Shown: positions 8,113 to 19,290, counted from the first letter of the stretch. The stretch is 64,000 nt of DNA from Gillisia mitskevichiae (GCF_003634585.1 NZ_RBLG01000002.1:930001-994000), one strand, 5' to 3'. Made by a program: numbers and translations. The notes: generated from the letters alone by a model not told the origin.

Positions 8113-10068
8113 TTGCAAAACTATCGCCTCCTCACCAAATCTCGCTTTAAACTTGCCTTAGATTGTCCAACTAAGCTCTTCTATACCCGTAAGAGTGAGT
8201 ACGAGAATCAGAGTGATACAGATTCATTTTTGGAAGGATTGGCACAAGGCGGATTCCAAGTAGAGGAATTAGCGAGGATGGAGCACCCTAACGGGATTGC
8301 CATAACTGGAGACGACTATAACTACCAAATAGTAGCAGACAGGACTCAGGAGCTTCTAAAGCAAGAAAACATCACCATTTTTGAACCTGCCTTTCTAATC
8401 GATGGGCTTTTCATTCGGGTGGATATTTTGGTTAAAAAAGGAAATCGAATACAACTACTGGAAGTCAAGGCAAAGTCTATTTCTAGCACCTCTCATAACT
8501 CCTTTATAAAATCCACCGGCTCTTTTGGAGGTTGGGATAGTTATTTATATGATATTGCTTTTCAAAAACATGTGATACAGCTATGTTATCCAGAATGGGA
8601 GATCTCTGCATCCTTAAAGCTTGTTGACAAAGATGCCACCACAAGTGTTGATGGGTTGCACACCTGTTTTAAAATAGTTTCAAATTCCGACTTAAGAACT
8701 GGGATAGTTAAGAAAGATGGACTTACTAGAGAAAATCTTGGTGACTCCATTTTATGTGCTATAAATGTGGATGAGGAAATAAATTTAATTCTATCCAAAA
8801 ACCCGGCAGATGAATCTTGATCGTTCCCTGAATTGGTGAATTATTTTCGTGAGCATTATCAAACCGACACCAAAATATTTATTGAAATTGGTTCTCATTG
8901 TAGAGAATGCGAATTCAAAGTGGATAATCCAAGCGCAGAAGAAAAGAGTGGTTTCCATGAATGTTGGACCTCGCAACTGCAACTTCCTGTTTCGGAAATT
9001 AATCAGCCTAAAGCATATGATGTCTGGTACAATCCTGCTAGAAGTGCATTAGAGAAAGGAAAATTCTTTATGCATGAATTATCAGAGAACGACCTCAACA
9101 TTCGCCCGGAAGCTGGAAAAATAAGCAGGTCTGAAAGACAATGGTTGCAAATTGAAAAAACAAAAAACAACAATCAATCTCCTCATTTCGACTTGGACAA
9201 CTTACGGGAGGAACTAGAATCTTGGCAATTTCCTCTCAACTTTATAGACTTTGAAACTACTGCAGTTGCAATTCCATTTATGGCTGGAATGCATCCATAC
9301 GAACAATTGGCTTTTCAATTCAGTCATCACATTGTTTTTGAAGATGGTCGCGTGGAACATTATAATGAATATTTGAATACAGAAATTGGCGTATTTCCCA
9401 ATTTCGATTTTATAAGAGCTTTAAAAGATTCTCTTACTATTAATGAAGGAAGCATTTTTAGATATCATAATCATGAGAACACCATTGTGAATGTGATCTA
9501 TGACCAGTTGCGGAATTCTGAAGAATCTGACAAACAAGAGCTTTTAGATTTTATAGAAACCATCAGTCATAATACCGGCAGAAACACAAAGACGTGGTGT
9601 GGTGAGAGGGACATGATAGATCTTCAAAAAACCGTTGTGAATTATTATTACGATCCAATAACCAATGGATCAAATTCCATCAAAGCGATTCTTCCTGCGG
9701 TGTTGCAATCTAGTGACTACCTTCAGGAGAAATTCCAACAGCAATTAGCAAGTTTAAATCTAACCAGCAAGAATTTTGAAGCATCTCATGTATTTCTAAA
9801 AATGGAGAATGGAATTCCAATAAGCCCATATAAAGCCCTACCTCCTATTTTCGAAGGTTGGGATAATGAAAAACTAGAGCAAGTTGCCGACAGCCTTTCA
9901 GAAATCAAAGATGGAGGAGCAGCACTTTTCGCCTATGGGAAATTACAGTTCCCAGAGGTAAAGCAAGAAGAGCGGGAAGCTATAAGAAATGGGTTGTTAC
10001 GTTATTGCGAACTGGACACCTTGGCCATGGTGATGATCTATGAATATTTTAGAGAAGTGTGTAAATAA
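8113..10068 (+). pseudogene. DUF2779-type Cas4-like/DEDD nuclease gene, split by an in-frame TGA
   Basis: Two open segments (8113-8820 and 8833-10068) lie in the same frame and are separated only by one TGA at 8818-8820; together they make about 650 residues, normal for DUF2779 proteins. The first half has the Cas4/RecB-like nuclease core (FIRVDILVKKG, then LLEVKAKS) and one iron-sulfur cysteine (ALDCPTKLFY). The second half carries the other three cluster cysteines (HCRECEF and HECW), then a DEDD-type exonuclease domain (FIDFETTAVA ... YCELDTLAMV). So the stop splits the expected 4Fe-4S cluster. The first codon is TTG, as no in-frame ATG is near. It is a pseudogene unless the TGA is read through or is a sequencing error. 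It follows the HNH gene by 121 bp. Confidence 0.8.
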
Positions 10069-10092
10069 ACAATTTTGATCTGAAAAGCTAAA

Positions 10093-13000
10093 TCACCTAA
10101 TCAAGGAAAAGTGATCGCCATATGTTTTACCATCTGCCATTTGTGCTTTGAACCAATAATCATCTGCGGGCATTGGTTTGCCATTAAAAATTCCATCCCA
10201 ACCTTTATCGTTCGGGTCCAATATCTTTAATAGCTTTCCATAACGGTCATATATATAAATCTCATATTCTCCTTCAAATCCGGTAAGTTTCCAATATTCA
10301 TTGATACCATCACCATTGGGAGTAAAAACTTTTAGAAAATCAAGGATTATAACAGAGTCTGATAAGGTCCTACAACCATCAACTTCTCTTGCAAAGACTG
10401 AATATTCACCTCCAGATAAGTTTGAAAATCTATTACTCGTATAATAATTTTCACCGTCTATAGAATATTCAAAATTCCCTATCTCCAAAACGTTTATTTC
10501 TAAAAAAGCATTTTCACTGATGTCGGACGTGTTTATTTCATAGTTACTAATCGACACATCCGCGTCTAATTGAATTATTACTTCAGTAGTGGAACTACCG
10601 CAATTGTTGTTCAATTTATAGGTATAGATTCCTGGAGAATCCGTTTGTGGATTAAAAGTTCCATTCTCATTAAGTAAAGGAGGATACCAAGTACCATCTC
10701 TATCTACATTAGGCCCTAGGATTTCATAAAGATTTAATACAGGACTATTTTCACATAATGATATGGAAGTTGAAACTCCCGAATTAGGAATCTTATTTAC
10801 CGTAACTGATACAAAGGAGGAACTTGCTTTACAGGTTTTATTGTCTATTTTATACTCATAGATCCCACTGTCATTAACTTTCGGGTCGAAGATGCCATTT
10901 ATTAAAATTGGTGTCCATTCGCCATTATCATCTGCATTTGGTCCTAATAAAGGTTTTAAATCTATAGGTGCTTCATTTTCACAAAGCTCAAGGCTTGCAT
11001 CTTCTCCCGCATTAAATTCTTCTTCAATTAAATTTATAATCACTTCCGCAGAAGTTGAATTGCAATTTGTAGCACCTACGGTATAGGTATACTTTAAGCT
11101 GCTGTCCAGCTTAGGGTCATATACACTTTCTCCACTAGTTAAAGGAGGAGACCAAGTACCTCCAACAGTAGGTGTGCCATTAAGTATAGTGAATAAATCT
11201 ACTGGAGCTGAATTTTTACAAATACTTAAATCTCCATCCGATCCTGCCGTTGTAATATCCTTAAAACTTATAGAAATTTCTGCATTTGCTGTTTGGCAGT
11301 TATCATCTCTAAACCAATAGCTATAGATACCTTCGTCATCCTTGGAGGTATCAAACAAAGAAGTCCCGCTATTTAAGGGTGGATTCCATTGACCTCCTTT
11401 ATCTGGAGTGCCCTCAATTAAAGTAAAAAGATCAATTTCCCCTAAGGATGTGCAAAATTCCAATTGTGTGTCTTCTCCTGGATTTCCTAAAACAGTTGAT
11501 TTTACTATTAGTGAAGCAAAATAAGAAGTGATTTGAGCACTACAGGAATTTCCACTATTAGAAATAATAACACGAAACAAATAATTATGAAACTCTGTAG
11601 TGGTTTCTTGAATGCTTAACACTGAAGTTTTAACTCCACTATATATAGTATTTGCATCAATATCTTCCCACGTATTTCCATTATCCTTACTCACCTGCCA
11701 TTGAAACCTATCAGTATTAATGGTTTCTACGGAAAAGCTTGCAGAATTGCCAGCACTCACTTCCAAAAACTCAGGGTTTTTGGTTATCTGAGGGGATAAA
11801 GTAGGTTGCTGAAATAATAACAGTCCTTCCTCTTTATCTGGGCAGCCATCATTATCACTATCAAGATCTACATGGTCTGGTAAGTGATCACCATCGGTAT
11901 CTAAGAACTCATTCCCAGCATTTTCTTCAAGATCGCTAAGACCATCATTATCATCATCCAGATCATCAACATCTAAAATCCCATCCTTATCGGTATCTGC
12001 TGCTGCCTCAATATTTGCTCTTGTATTGCAACCAAAGGCACCTGTGGAGACATTAATACTATTTGATATGTTACCATATTTCAGAAGATTGGAGAGACCA
12101 GAACAATCCTGAACTGTAGATATATTCTGTATTAAAATATCTGAATTATTTGAACCTACATCATGTAAATTTTCAAGAAAATCGAAATTGATTAAACTAT
12201 TGTTCAATAACCAAAAAGCATTCTTAACATATTCTGTGGCCTTAAATGCATTTACCTTAAACAACTTAATATTATTACTTAGTTTAAATGACCCATTAAT
12301 TAGCTTAAGATTGTCAAAGCCTTCAATAGTCTCTAGATCTATGTTATCAATTATCCACAAATTATTGGTGGATTGTGTATTATTAAAACCTCTTATATTT
12401 TTTAAATTCCAAAGCGATTCAATCTTTAAATCATTTATCTGAAATAGATTATTAAAAGCCGTGTAAGTTTGCGGCATAATGAACTGTGTAAGGTAAATAT
12501 GATCTACACTGCGTAAGGAAGGAAAGCTAGGGAATGAATTAGGAGCCACAGAGCCTGCATTATTATCAAATATTAAATGCTGAGCATTTTCTAAGCTTTG
12601 AAAGCCTGTAATAGATTCTAGAATAGGATTATCGGTGATTTCTAATCCGCCAGAATCACCAACCAAACTCGCTATAGATGAAAACGAATTAATAATCTTT
12701 AGATCAGGATTGTCAATAATCGATATATTTTTTACGCAGGTTAGGGATTGAAAACCTAGAATCTCTTTTAGACTTGGATTGGCAATTATAGTTAAATCCT
12801 CTAATATAACTTCCAAGTTGCTAAAGGCTGGCAAAGTTGCTACATGGCTGTTATCTTCAAATCTAAAAAATTTGAGAGATCTAATTTGATCGAATCCTGT
12901 TATGGTATTTGCATAGGACATACCTATTAAGTTAAGCCCTCCTGCAATAGCACTTATTTTGGGAACACGTATATAAAGCAAATCATAATTGCCGAAAATA

Positions 13001-13371
13001 TTAAAATCACCATCCACATTTTCAAGATTGCTTAGTGAAAGTTCAATTGCTTTGATATTCTCAATGTTCAAATCACCATTGATGGATATAATATTTTTTA
13101 AAAAGGAAAGATCAGTAATCTCCTCACTTCTCACTAAAAGACTTCCATTTATATTAGTGCAAGTAGGATAGGTCGCGACAAAATTATTTACCTGTTCCTG
13201 GGTTTCTAAAATAACATTTCCAGTAGGACATTGTGCGAATAAGAATTGAGATGAGAAAAGACTAATAAAGAATAATAACCAAAAAATATTTTTTCTTATT
13301 GCCTTATTGGTATTACCATCAATTTTTAAATCGAATTTAACTGGGGGGATCGTGATTTGGGTGTGCAACAT
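10093..13371 (-). CDS. Large secreted surface protein with T9SS type B sorting (gliding-motility-associated) C-terminal domain
   Basis: The 1092-residue protein has a signal peptide near residues 28-47 ([18 protein letters not shown]). About 400 residues of leucine-rich, receptor-L-like repeats follow (patterns such as [13 protein letters not shown]). Next is a calcium-binding thrombospondin type 3 region ([19 protein letters not shown]) near residue 460, and an Ig-like segment near 530-625. Four similar repeats of about 75 residues come next, each with a Cys-rich start like [12 protein letters not shown] and a GxWxPPL motif. The end is the [16 protein letters not shown] ... [10 protein letters not shown] ... 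[18 protein letters not shown]. It should be exported by the type IX system and attached to the cell surface, perhaps for adhesion. It is convergent with the DUF2779 gene and sits 8 bp after the 92-aa gene. Confidence 0.9.
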   Translation of the reverse strand: MLHTQITIPPVKFDLKIDGNTNKAIRKNIFWLLFFISLFSSQFLFAQCPTGNVILETQEQVNNFVATYPTCTNINGSLLVRSEEITDLSFLKNIISINGDLNIENIKAIELSLSNLENVDGDFNIFGNYDLLYIRVPKISAIAGGLNLIGMSYANTITGFDQIRSLKFFRFEDNSHVATLPAFSNLEVILEDLTIIANPSLKEILGFQSLTCVKNISIIDNPDLKIINSFSSIASLVGDSGGLEITDNPILESITGFQSLENAQHLIFDNNAGSVAPNSFPSFPSLRSVDHIYLTQFIMPQTYTAFNNLFQINDLKIESLWNLKNIRGFNNTQSTNNLWIIDNIDLETIEGFDNLKLINGSFKLSNNIKLFKVNAFKATEYVKNAFWLLNNSLINFDFLENLHDVGSNNSDILIQNISTVQDCSGLSNLLKYGNISNSINVSTGAFGCNTRANIEAAADTDKDGILDVDDLDDDNDGLSDLEENAGNEFLDTDGDHLPDHVDLDSDNDGCPDKEEGLLLFQQPTLSPQITKNPEFLEVSAGNSASFSVETINTDRFQWQVSKDNGNTWEDIDANTIYSGVKTSVLSIQETTTEFHNYLFRVIISNSGNSCSAQITSYFASLIVKSTVLGNPGEDTQLEFCTSLGEIDLFTLIEGTPDKGGQWNPPLNSGTSLFDTSKDDEGIYSYWFRDDNCQTANAEISISFKDITTAGSDGDLSICKNSAPVDLFTILNGTPTVGGTWSPPLTSGESVYDPKLDSSLKYTYTVGATNCNSTSAEVIINLIEEEFNAGEDASLELCENEAPIDLKPLLGPNADDNGEWTPILINGIFDPKVNDSGIYEYKIDNKTCKASSSFVSVTVNKIPNSGVSTSISLCENSPVLNLYEILGPNVDRDGTWYPPLLNENGTFNPQTDSPGIYTYKLNNNCGSSTTEVIIQLDADVSISNYEINTSDISENAFLEINVLEIGNFEYSIDGENYYTSNRFSNLSGGEYSVFAREVDGCRTLSDSVIILDFLKVFTPNGDGINEYWKLTGFEGEYEIYIYDRYGKLLKILDPNDKGWDGIFNGKPMPADDYWFKAQMADGKTYGDHFSLIR

Positions 13372-13379
13372 TTTATTTT

Positions 13380-13658
13380 TTAATCTCTCATTTCAAAAAT
13401 GATTACTTCAGGTTCTTTCCAATTGGATAATGAACCGTCCTCTTTAACGATTCGGGTTTTACATACGTCTCCATCAAAACAATAATGGTAGACTATCCTC
13501 CCATTGCTTTTTAAAACTCCTTCCTGTGGCTTCTCTTTTATCCTTATTCTCCAGCTTTGTTTAGTGCCCGGAAGATTGAACAACAGGTATTCGGGATAAA
13601 TACCTGTTCGTTCAAATTCACGCATTCCGCCTTGTTGAAAAGTGATTTGTAATTCCAT
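13380..13658 (-). CDS. Hypothetical protein (92 aa), translationally coupled to the PLD-like gene
   Basis: A 92-residue soluble, beta-rich protein ([11 protein letters not shown] ..., [36 protein letters not shown]) with no recognised domain. Its ATG shares a base with the stop of the upstream phospholipase-D-like gene (TAATG), so the two are probably coupled and act together. Nothing in the sequence gives a function. It is the last gene of the restriction-associated minus-strand run before the T9SS protein. Confidence 0.6.
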   Translation of the reverse strand: MELQITFQQGGMREFERTGIYPEYLLFNLPGTKQSWRIRIKEKPQEGVLKSNGRIVYHYCFDGDVCKTRIVKEDGSLSNWKEPEVIIFEMRD

Positions 13659-14608
13659 TAATTACTCATTGCTTTCTTCCAATTCTTTCTCAAAATTGGC
13701 TTAGCAAAAGTTGTTCCTCCACTTGAAGGCTCTCCTGAATAATGGCAATATTTCTCCTGATAATCGAGATCCCCATATTTGCTCCACATCTTAAACGCTT
13801 TGTTCGATAATGGTTTTTCAGGATTAAAATCAATTTCTTCTCCTGTTCTTATACAATAACCAGTTTGGGTTTTAGTAACTGTCCTACTGTTTTCAAAAGT
13901 GTTTTTACTAGATGTCTTCTTAGTTTTTTTTATAATCTCTTCCTCTAAATCTCTTTCAGGTCTTACCATTTGATCTGAATCCAATTCCAATTCATCATCA
14001 AAATCCTCCAACCTTTTTCCAGAATCAGAGTGGCTTCGTTTTACTACATAAAAATCGTCGGTAGCATTCAATAAAGTTTCTGACTTCTTATAATCCTTGC
14101 TTGTTCCCAGAATTCCTTTTTTAATTTTATACACAGGTCTTCTTATGAAAATAACTTCATGGTTTTCTACAATTTCCATACATGTATTCCAGGCTTCATT
14201 ATCTGCACTAGAAGAAAATTTATTGAGGATACTTTGCTCAGTAAACACTCCAAACTCAATGTTGTTTTTAAAGGAATAGTCATACAAGTTAATTGAAGTA
14301 ATAACTCCTTTCTTTTCATTTCCATAATATTTCGCGTGCAAATTTGGCACATATACAATACTGATATTTGGAAATTGTTGGAAGTAATCAAGATCAACCT
14401 GACTCATACTTTTTTTTACATCTTTCTCATTTTTACCAAATACGAGTATTAAATGTAATTTGTGGTTATGTAAATGATGATCAAAAAGCTCTTTGAAATA
14501 TTTACCTAGTTTTATGTAGGGTGAAACAATTAAGAGTGTGCTCTCTGCATCCCAAATAATATTATAAACTTCTTCACTTAGTTTTTCTCCAGTTAAAAAT
14601 TTACTCAT
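13658..14608 (-). CDS. Phospholipase-D-like domain protein (putative nuclease)
   Basis: This 316-residue protein has an N-terminal PLD-like fold (STLLIVSPYIKLGKYFKEL) and one HKD-type motif, LHAKYYGNEKKGVITSINLY. Single-motif PLD proteins normally dimerise to form the active site, as in Nuc and BfiI nucleases. The C-terminal part holds two short cysteine elements (GYCIRTGEEIDFNP and YCHYSGE) that look like a small metal-binding or structural module. No signal peptide, so it is cytoplasmic and more likely a DNA/RNA phosphodiesterase than a lipase. It lies 34 bp downstream of hsdR, as PLD proteins often do beside restriction systems. Role as an accessory effector is inferred. Confidence 0.75.
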   Translation of the reverse strand: MSKFLTGEKLSEEVYNIIWDAESTLLIVSPYIKLGKYFKELFDHHLHNHKLHLILVFGKNEKDVKKSMSQVDLDYFQQFPNISIVYVPNLHAKYYGNEKKGVITSINLYDYSFKNNIEFGVFTEQSILNKFSSSADNEAWNTCMEIVENHEVIFIRRPVYKIKKGILGTSKDYKKSETLLNATDDFYVVKRSHSDSGKRLEDFDDELELDSDQMVRPERDLEEEIIKKTKKTSSKNTFENSRTVTKTQTGYCIRTGEEIDFNPEKPLSNKAFKMWSKYGDLDYQEKYCHYSGEPSSGGTTFAKPILRKNWKKAMSN

Positions 14609-14642
14609 TTAATCTAAATTTTTTATTTAAAATATTCATTTA

Positions 14643-17558
14643 TTACGTTCCAAACCCTTTCACAAACACCTCAACAAAATCTTTCATTTTATCTAGAATG
14701 CGTTCGCCTATATCTCGAGCCTTTAAAATACTCGGCCTGTTGTCCAAACATTTAAAAACCTCATCACGAATTGGTTCCTGACCACTATAAATGTAGGCAT
14801 CAATTAGCGCTTTAAACTGGGCTTTATCCAAATGCTCTTCTTCACAAAGCTTACCTAATGCTAATACTTTTTGGTCTTGCCAGTATTGTTCAAACTCTTC
14901 TTCTATTGCATCTTCATCTAAAATATGAGGGAGGTTTTCTTCAATAAATTTTTCGATAAGCTCTCTTTTGCTTCGTAACTTAATATCCCCGCCTAATAAA
15001 TCTATGATGGCTTTTTTCTGAGCCTTAGCTTCTGTAGTATTAGCACCTTTAAGTTTTGCTAGTAATTTTAAAATGTAAGCAACATTAATTCTATCTCTAT
15101 GTATCAATTCTAATTCAAAATCAATATCATCGAGAATAGATGTTTTTTCTTTCGCAGTATCCCGCTTTACCTTTTCATACAAATCGAGGTACTTGCCTTT
15201 ATAATCTTCAAATTCTTGCTCATCGATTGGCAAATCATCCCAATTAAAATCGGTGTAAGATTGCAATACATTCATGTTTCGCAGCAACTTTCTAAAGGCT
15301 TGCACAAAAGCAGCCTCATCTTCTTCACTTTCTAGTTCGTTAACGCTTTGATAGGTTGGTGCTATGTCGCGTAAGTTTTTAAGTGCTTCAACAAATTTCT
15401 CTGCTATTGCTTCATAATCTGGCATAGTTACCACTTCAATCGCATCTTTGTTCGAAAACAGTGTAATGGCGTCGTCAGTAGCTTTTTTAAGGTTACGGAA
15501 ACATAATATGTTACCCTGCGACTTCTGTTCGCCTAAAATTCTATTGGTTCGTGAGAAGGCCTGTATTAAACCGTGTTGCTTTAAATTTTTATCTACATAC
15601 AAGGTGTTTACCTTTTTCGCATCAAAACCAGTAAGCATCATGTTCACTACAATAACAATATCCAACCGATCTTTGTTTTCATTAAAGCTTGCTTTTTCAC
15701 GTTCTTTTAAACGCTTGCTAATGTCTTTAAAGTAATTCTCGAATTGTTGTTGATCTTTTGTTGTAAAACTGGTGTTATACATTTTATTGTAATCTCCAAT
15801 ATACCCTTCTAACTTGTCTCTTGTATGGCTTAACTGATAAGTTGATGTTGGTTCTGCCGCTATTGACATTTCATCGTCTGGAAGAAAGTCTTGGGCAAAG
15901 GCATTATCTTCATTAGCACCATAGGTAAATATGGTAGCAATGCGTAAATCGTGTTTTCCGGCTTCTTTCTTTTGCTGAAAGATATCGTAATATTTAATAG
16001 CATTGTCTATACTGCTAACAGCAAATAAAGCAGAGTAGTCTTTATTAAATGTTTTTTGGGAGTGAAGTGTGATGATGTAATCTGCAATTTTGGAAAGCCG
16101 TTTTGGGTCATCAAAAACTTCTTTTTTATTAATATCCTCAACTTCGATATCGAAAAAGGTATTGCTCTTATTTTTATATTTACCCACATATTCAATTCCA
16201 AAACGAAGTACATTCTCGTCGCGAATGGCATCAGTAATCACATATTTGTGCAAACAGTTTCCAAATAAATCTTTCGTGGTGCGTTTCCCTAAGTCATTTT
16301 TTGAAGCATTGTCTGCAAAAATGGGCGTGCCAGTAAAACCAAAGAGCTGACTCTTTACAAAGAACTCGGTAATTCTGCCATGGGTTTCACCAAACTGAGA
16401 ACGATGGCACTCATCAAAGATGAATACAAAACGTTCGTTTTTTAAGGGCTCTAATTGGTTGCGGTAATGCCCAGATATGGCATTGTTTAATTTCTGAATG
16501 GTGGTAATGATCAGGTCTGAATCCTTGCGGACTCCTTTTTTGTCTTTAAACTTCCCTAGAAATTGATTGACCAAACTACTGGTGTTGACGCTTGAGTCTA
16601 CACTGCCCTCCTTGAAAGCATTGAACTCCTTCATGGTTTGGTAATCTAAATCTTTACGGTCTACCACAAAAACTACTTTGTAAACCTCTGGAACTTCCAT
16701 TAAAATCTGGCTTGCCTTAAAGGAGGTTAAGGTTTTACCAGAACCCGTAGTATGCCAGATATACCCATTATCAGTATGTGATTTTACTTGCTTTAAGATG
16801 GCTTCGGTAGCAAAGTATTGATACGGCCGCAGCACCATCATATTCTTGTGCGTTTCGTTTATAACGATATAATTCGCGATCATTTTACCCAAATGGTTTG
16901 GGTGTAGAAATTCAGAAGCAAAATGGGTGAGCTCGGTAAGGTTTTTATTTTTGTCGTCTGCCCAAAAGAAGGTTTGCTTAACGGATTGCAGTTTGTTATT
17001 GGCTAAATACTTGGTATTACCACCATTGCTAATTACAAACAATTGTACATATTGAAACAGCCCATGATTGCTCCAAAACGAATGCAGTTGATAGCGGTTT
17101 ATTTGATTAAAAGCCTCCTTAATCTCAATCCCTCTGCGCTTGAGTTCAATTTGAACCAATGGCAAGCCATTGACCAATAAGGTAACATCATACCTATTTT
17201 TAAACGACCCTTCTTGTGTGACTTGGTTCGTAACTTGAAACAAGTTATTGTTCCAATTTTCGGAATCGAAAAACCGAACGTAGACTATTTCTCCTGGTGA
17301 GCCTGTTGAACCATCGCGAGTAAAGCTAAAGCGATCTCTAAGTGTTTTGGCTTTTTCAAATACATTGCCTTTAGCCAAATGATTAAGAATAGCATCAAAC
17401 TCTTTATCTGAATACTTGTTTTCATTAAATATCTCAAGCTGAGCTTTTAAATTAGCCACAAAATCTTCCCCATTTAAAATGCTAATATTTTCATAGCCCA
17501 AGTCTACTAATTGCTTAATCAGATCATTTTCGAGTTGAGCTTCCGACTGTTTAGCCAT
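14643..17558 (-). CDS. hsdR: Type I restriction enzyme, R (motor and nuclease) subunit
   Basis: The 971-residue protein is the DNA-translocating, cleaving subunit of the R2M2S complex. The N-terminal nuclease has the PD-(D/E)xK residues Asp124 and Glu138-x-Lys140 (LVQIELKRRG). The helicase core follows: Walker A TTGSGKT at 270-276, DEAD-like FDECHRSQFGE, FTGTPIF, and later motifs (MLTGFDAKKVNTLYVDK, QAFSRTNR). A helical C-terminal domain binds the methylase. Length and motif order are complete. It is transcribed after the DUF4268 gene (2-bp gap), so the operon order is hsdM, hsdS, two accessory genes, hsdR, PLD. Cuts unmodified foreign DNA after ATP-driven translocation. Confidence 0.96.
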   Translation of the reverse strand: MAKQSEAQLENDLIKQLVDLGYENISILNGEDFVANLKAQLEIFNENKYSDKEFDAILNHLAKGNVFEKAKTLRDRFSFTRDGSTGSPGEIVYVRFFDSENWNNNLFQVTNQVTQEGSFKNRYDVTLLVNGLPLVQIELKRRGIEIKEAFNQINRYQLHSFWSNHGLFQYVQLFVISNGGNTKYLANNKLQSVKQTFFWADDKNKNLTELTHFASEFLHPNHLGKMIANYIVINETHKNMMVLRPYQYFATEAILKQVKSHTDNGYIWHTTGSGKTLTSFKASQILMEVPEVYKVVFVVDRKDLDYQTMKEFNAFKEGSVDSSVNTSSLVNQFLGKFKDKKGVRKDSDLIITTIQKLNNAISGHYRNQLEPLKNERFVFIFDECHRSQFGETHGRITEFFVKSQLFGFTGTPIFADNASKNDLGKRTTKDLFGNCLHKYVITDAIRDENVLRFGIEYVGKYKNKSNTFFDIEVEDINKKEVFDDPKRLSKIADYIITLHSQKTFNKDYSALFAVSSIDNAIKYYDIFQQKKEAGKHDLRIATIFTYGANEDNAFAQDFLPDDEMSIAAEPTSTYQLSHTRDKLEGYIGDYNKMYNTSFTTKDQQQFENYFKDISKRLKEREKASFNENKDRLDIVIVVNMMLTGFDAKKVNTLYVDKNLKQHGLIQAFSRTNRILGEQKSQGNILCFRNLKKATDDAITLFSNKDAIEVVTMPDYEAIAEKFVEALKNLRDIAPTYQSVNELESEEDEAAFVQAFRKLLRNMNVLQSYTDFNWDDLPIDEQEFEDYKGKYLDLYEKVKRDTAKEKTSILDDIDFELELIHRDRINVAYILKLLAKLKGANTTEAKAQKKAIIDLLGGDIKLRSKRELIEKFIEENLPHILDEDAIEEEFEQYWQDQKVLALGKLCEEEHLDKAQFKALIDAYIYSGQEPIRDEVFKCLDNRPSILKARDIGERILDKMKDFVEVFVKGFGT

Positions 17559-17560
17559 AC

Positions 17561-18652
17561 TTATTTACTTCTAATTAAATCCATAAATATCCTTCTAAAT
17601 TTAATGGTCATTTCAGACATCCATTCAATGGCCTCATCCCAATTATCTCTATCCTCTAGCAAAAACTTTTTATTTAATACAATTATTTTATCCTTATTCT
17701 CTGGGTTTGGATCCCACAACAATTCTTCACCAACAAAGCTTTCTATCTTTTCTTTATTTTCTAAAAAATAAGGCAACCATTCAGCAACGTTTTTATTCCC
17801 AATGTAAATTCTTACACCTAATTCGCTCTTACTAACATTAAATAAATTTGAAATATGAACACCAGATTTACCCAAAGCTACATCGAACCAGTATTGCGGA
17901 CGTGGTGTTTGTAATTTTTGAATATCATCATGCTCCAATAAGTGGTCTCTAAATTTCTTCCAGAATTCTAACTGAGTCTTCCTGGTTTCAGACAAGCCTT
18001 TGCCTTTTTCCAAATCCTCTCGTTTCTTTTCTTGGGCATCGATCATAAACTCTTCCGTTTCCGGAAGCGGAATAATCTGTTCTATTTGTAAAAAGATATC
18101 CTCATGTTGTGTAAAAGGTGTGGCTCTAAAACATTGCACTTGAATATTATGTGAGAGTAACCATAATACAGTAGAAGTTACTTCCTTGCGAAAATGGTTG
18201 GCTACAAATATTATTCTTTGGTCACCAGGGTTTAAATATAGCTCTTCTTCCGTATGCTCCAAAAATGCATTAATTAAATCCTCTGCTTGCTCCTCTTGAT
18301 TACATTTATTTAAATAGTCTTGAAACAAATTAATGATTTGCTTAGTAGTTAATGTAGAACAATAAGATGCATACTTTAAGGCTTGCCAAGTAACATCTCT
18401 TCCAGAATCATCTAACTTGTTTTCTATAATCACTACATTACCTTCTTTGTCTAGAGCCAATAAATCTAAGCGCTCGTTGGTATCGTTAAATCCACTAAAT
18501 TCTTTTTGAATAATTAAAAATTCCTCACCTAAGACTTCTGGGTTTTTGGCTATCCACTCTTGTAAATGATCGCGCTCTCTAAAGCCTAAGTCTTTAAACA
18601 AACGTTCGTCTAGTTTTTCTATATCGTTAGTTAATTTATTAATTCTGTACAT
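17561..18652 (-). CDS. DUF4268-type protein with PD-(D/E)xK nuclease-like domain
   Basis: About 363 residues. The N-terminal half holds a PD-(D/E)xK signature: RLDLLALDKEGN, then VVIIENKLDDSGRD and a helix TWQALKYASYCS. This is the Asp ... Glu-x-Lys ... Gln arrangement of endonuclease-fold proteins such as NucS-like families. The C-terminal part (LEFWKKFRDHLL, RPQYWFDVALGKSGVHIS) matches DUF4268. The ATG at 18652 (MYRINKLT) is preferred; the in-frame TTG further upstream lies in the leftover hsdS tail. It sits between hsdS and hsdR, so an accessory nuclease of the restriction system is likely; its true activity is unknown. Confidence 0.8.
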   Translation of the reverse strand: MYRINKLTNDIEKLDERLFKDLGFRERDHLQEWIAKNPEVLGEEFLIIQKEFSGFNDTNERLDLLALDKEGNVVIIENKLDDSGRDVTWQALKYASYCSTLTTKQIINLFQDYLNKCNQEEQAEDLINAFLEHTEEELYLNPGDQRIIFVANHFRKEVTSTVLWLLSHNIQVQCFRATPFTQHEDIFLQIEQIIPLPETEEFMIDAQEKKREDLEKGKGLSETRKTQLEFWKKFRDHLLEHDDIQKLQTPRPQYWFDVALGKSGVHISNLFNVSKSELGVRIYIGNKNVAEWLPYFLENKEKIESFVGEELLWDPNPENKDKIIVLNKKFLLEDRDNWDEAIEWMSEMTIKFRRIFMDLIRSK

Positions 18653-18665
18653 AATATTTTTTTTA

Positions 18666-18708
18666 AACAAACATTTGCTGCAGCAGCCCTTTTTTAAAGG
18701 TCTGGGTT
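18666..18708 (-). repeat. Leftover hsdS 3' end (second copy of the hsdS tail)
   Basis: These 43 bp repeat, with about 3 mismatches, the end of the intact hsdS at 19294-19336. Read on the minus strand they encode TQTFKKGLLQQMFV followed by TAA, against TQTFKKGLLQQMFI in the intact gene. The copy sits between the 179-aa gene and the DUF4268 gene. It is best read as the tail of an older hsdS left after a new hsdS plus the 179-aa gene recombined in. Confidence 0.85.
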
Positions 18709-18746
18709 AATTAATTTATTAGCAGGTTAAAGACTTAATTGTAACT

Positions 18747-19286
18747 TTATATAAGATTATTTAAATCTGCTATTAAAAATTCTGCATTATAATCTTCGGG
18801 TTCCACTTCATATAATGAAAACCATTCTTCTTTTAGGATATTAATTAATTGCGCAAGAATAAAATTGGTGTCGGCTTTAATATTATCAGAAATACTTATG
18901 CTTATTAATTCACAAATCGTATCCATATTAATCTTTTCATTTTTCTTACTTATGAAATGACCCAACTTATTCTCTTCATAAGTATAATCGTCTAAATCAA
19001 TATTTAAATAATACTTAGATAAGACATTTAAATAATTGAAATCAAAGTCTCTTAAATGATGATATAAATTGTCTGAATCAACGTCTATATCAGAAATATC
19101 TAAATCAAATAGTTTAGCAGATACATTTATCAAAGCCTGATTCCAAAGCGGACTTTTTAATGTTCTCACTTTACTCTGAACAAAATGAAAGTGCGGAGAT
19201 TCTGAAACTAGTCCGTCTGTTAATCCATTTGGTTGAATCAAAATAATATCATCTAGTTCTTTTATAACATCGTAAATCTCTTTCAT
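18747..19286 (-). CDS. Hypothetical acidic protein inside the restriction operon (179 aa)
   Basis: A 179-residue acidic soluble protein rich in Asp, Asn and Ile (DIDVDSDNLYHHLRDFDFNY, NIDLDDYTYEENKLGHF) with no recognised motif. It starts 4 bp after the hsdS stop, so it is co-transcribed with hsdS. It is followed by a remnant of another hsdS end, so it appears to have travelled with the incoming hsdS. A role as an immunity-like or anti-restriction-control partner of hsdS would be a guess. Confidence 0.7.
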   Translation of the reverse strand: MKEIYDVIKELDDIILIQPNGLTDGLVSESPHFHFVQSKVRTLKSPLWNQALINVSAKLFDLDISDIDVDSDNLYHHLRDFDFNYLNVLSKYYLNIDLDDYTYEENKLGHFISKKNEKINMDTICELISISISDNIKADTNFILAQLINILKEEWFSLYEVEPEDYNAEFLIADLNNLI

Positions 19287-19290
19287 AGTT

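Noticed and set aside
8833-10068. Independent second gene of the DUF2779 locus
   Set aside because: It is in the same frame as the segment before the TGA, carries the missing cluster cysteines and lacks a proper start, so it is better read as one split gene.
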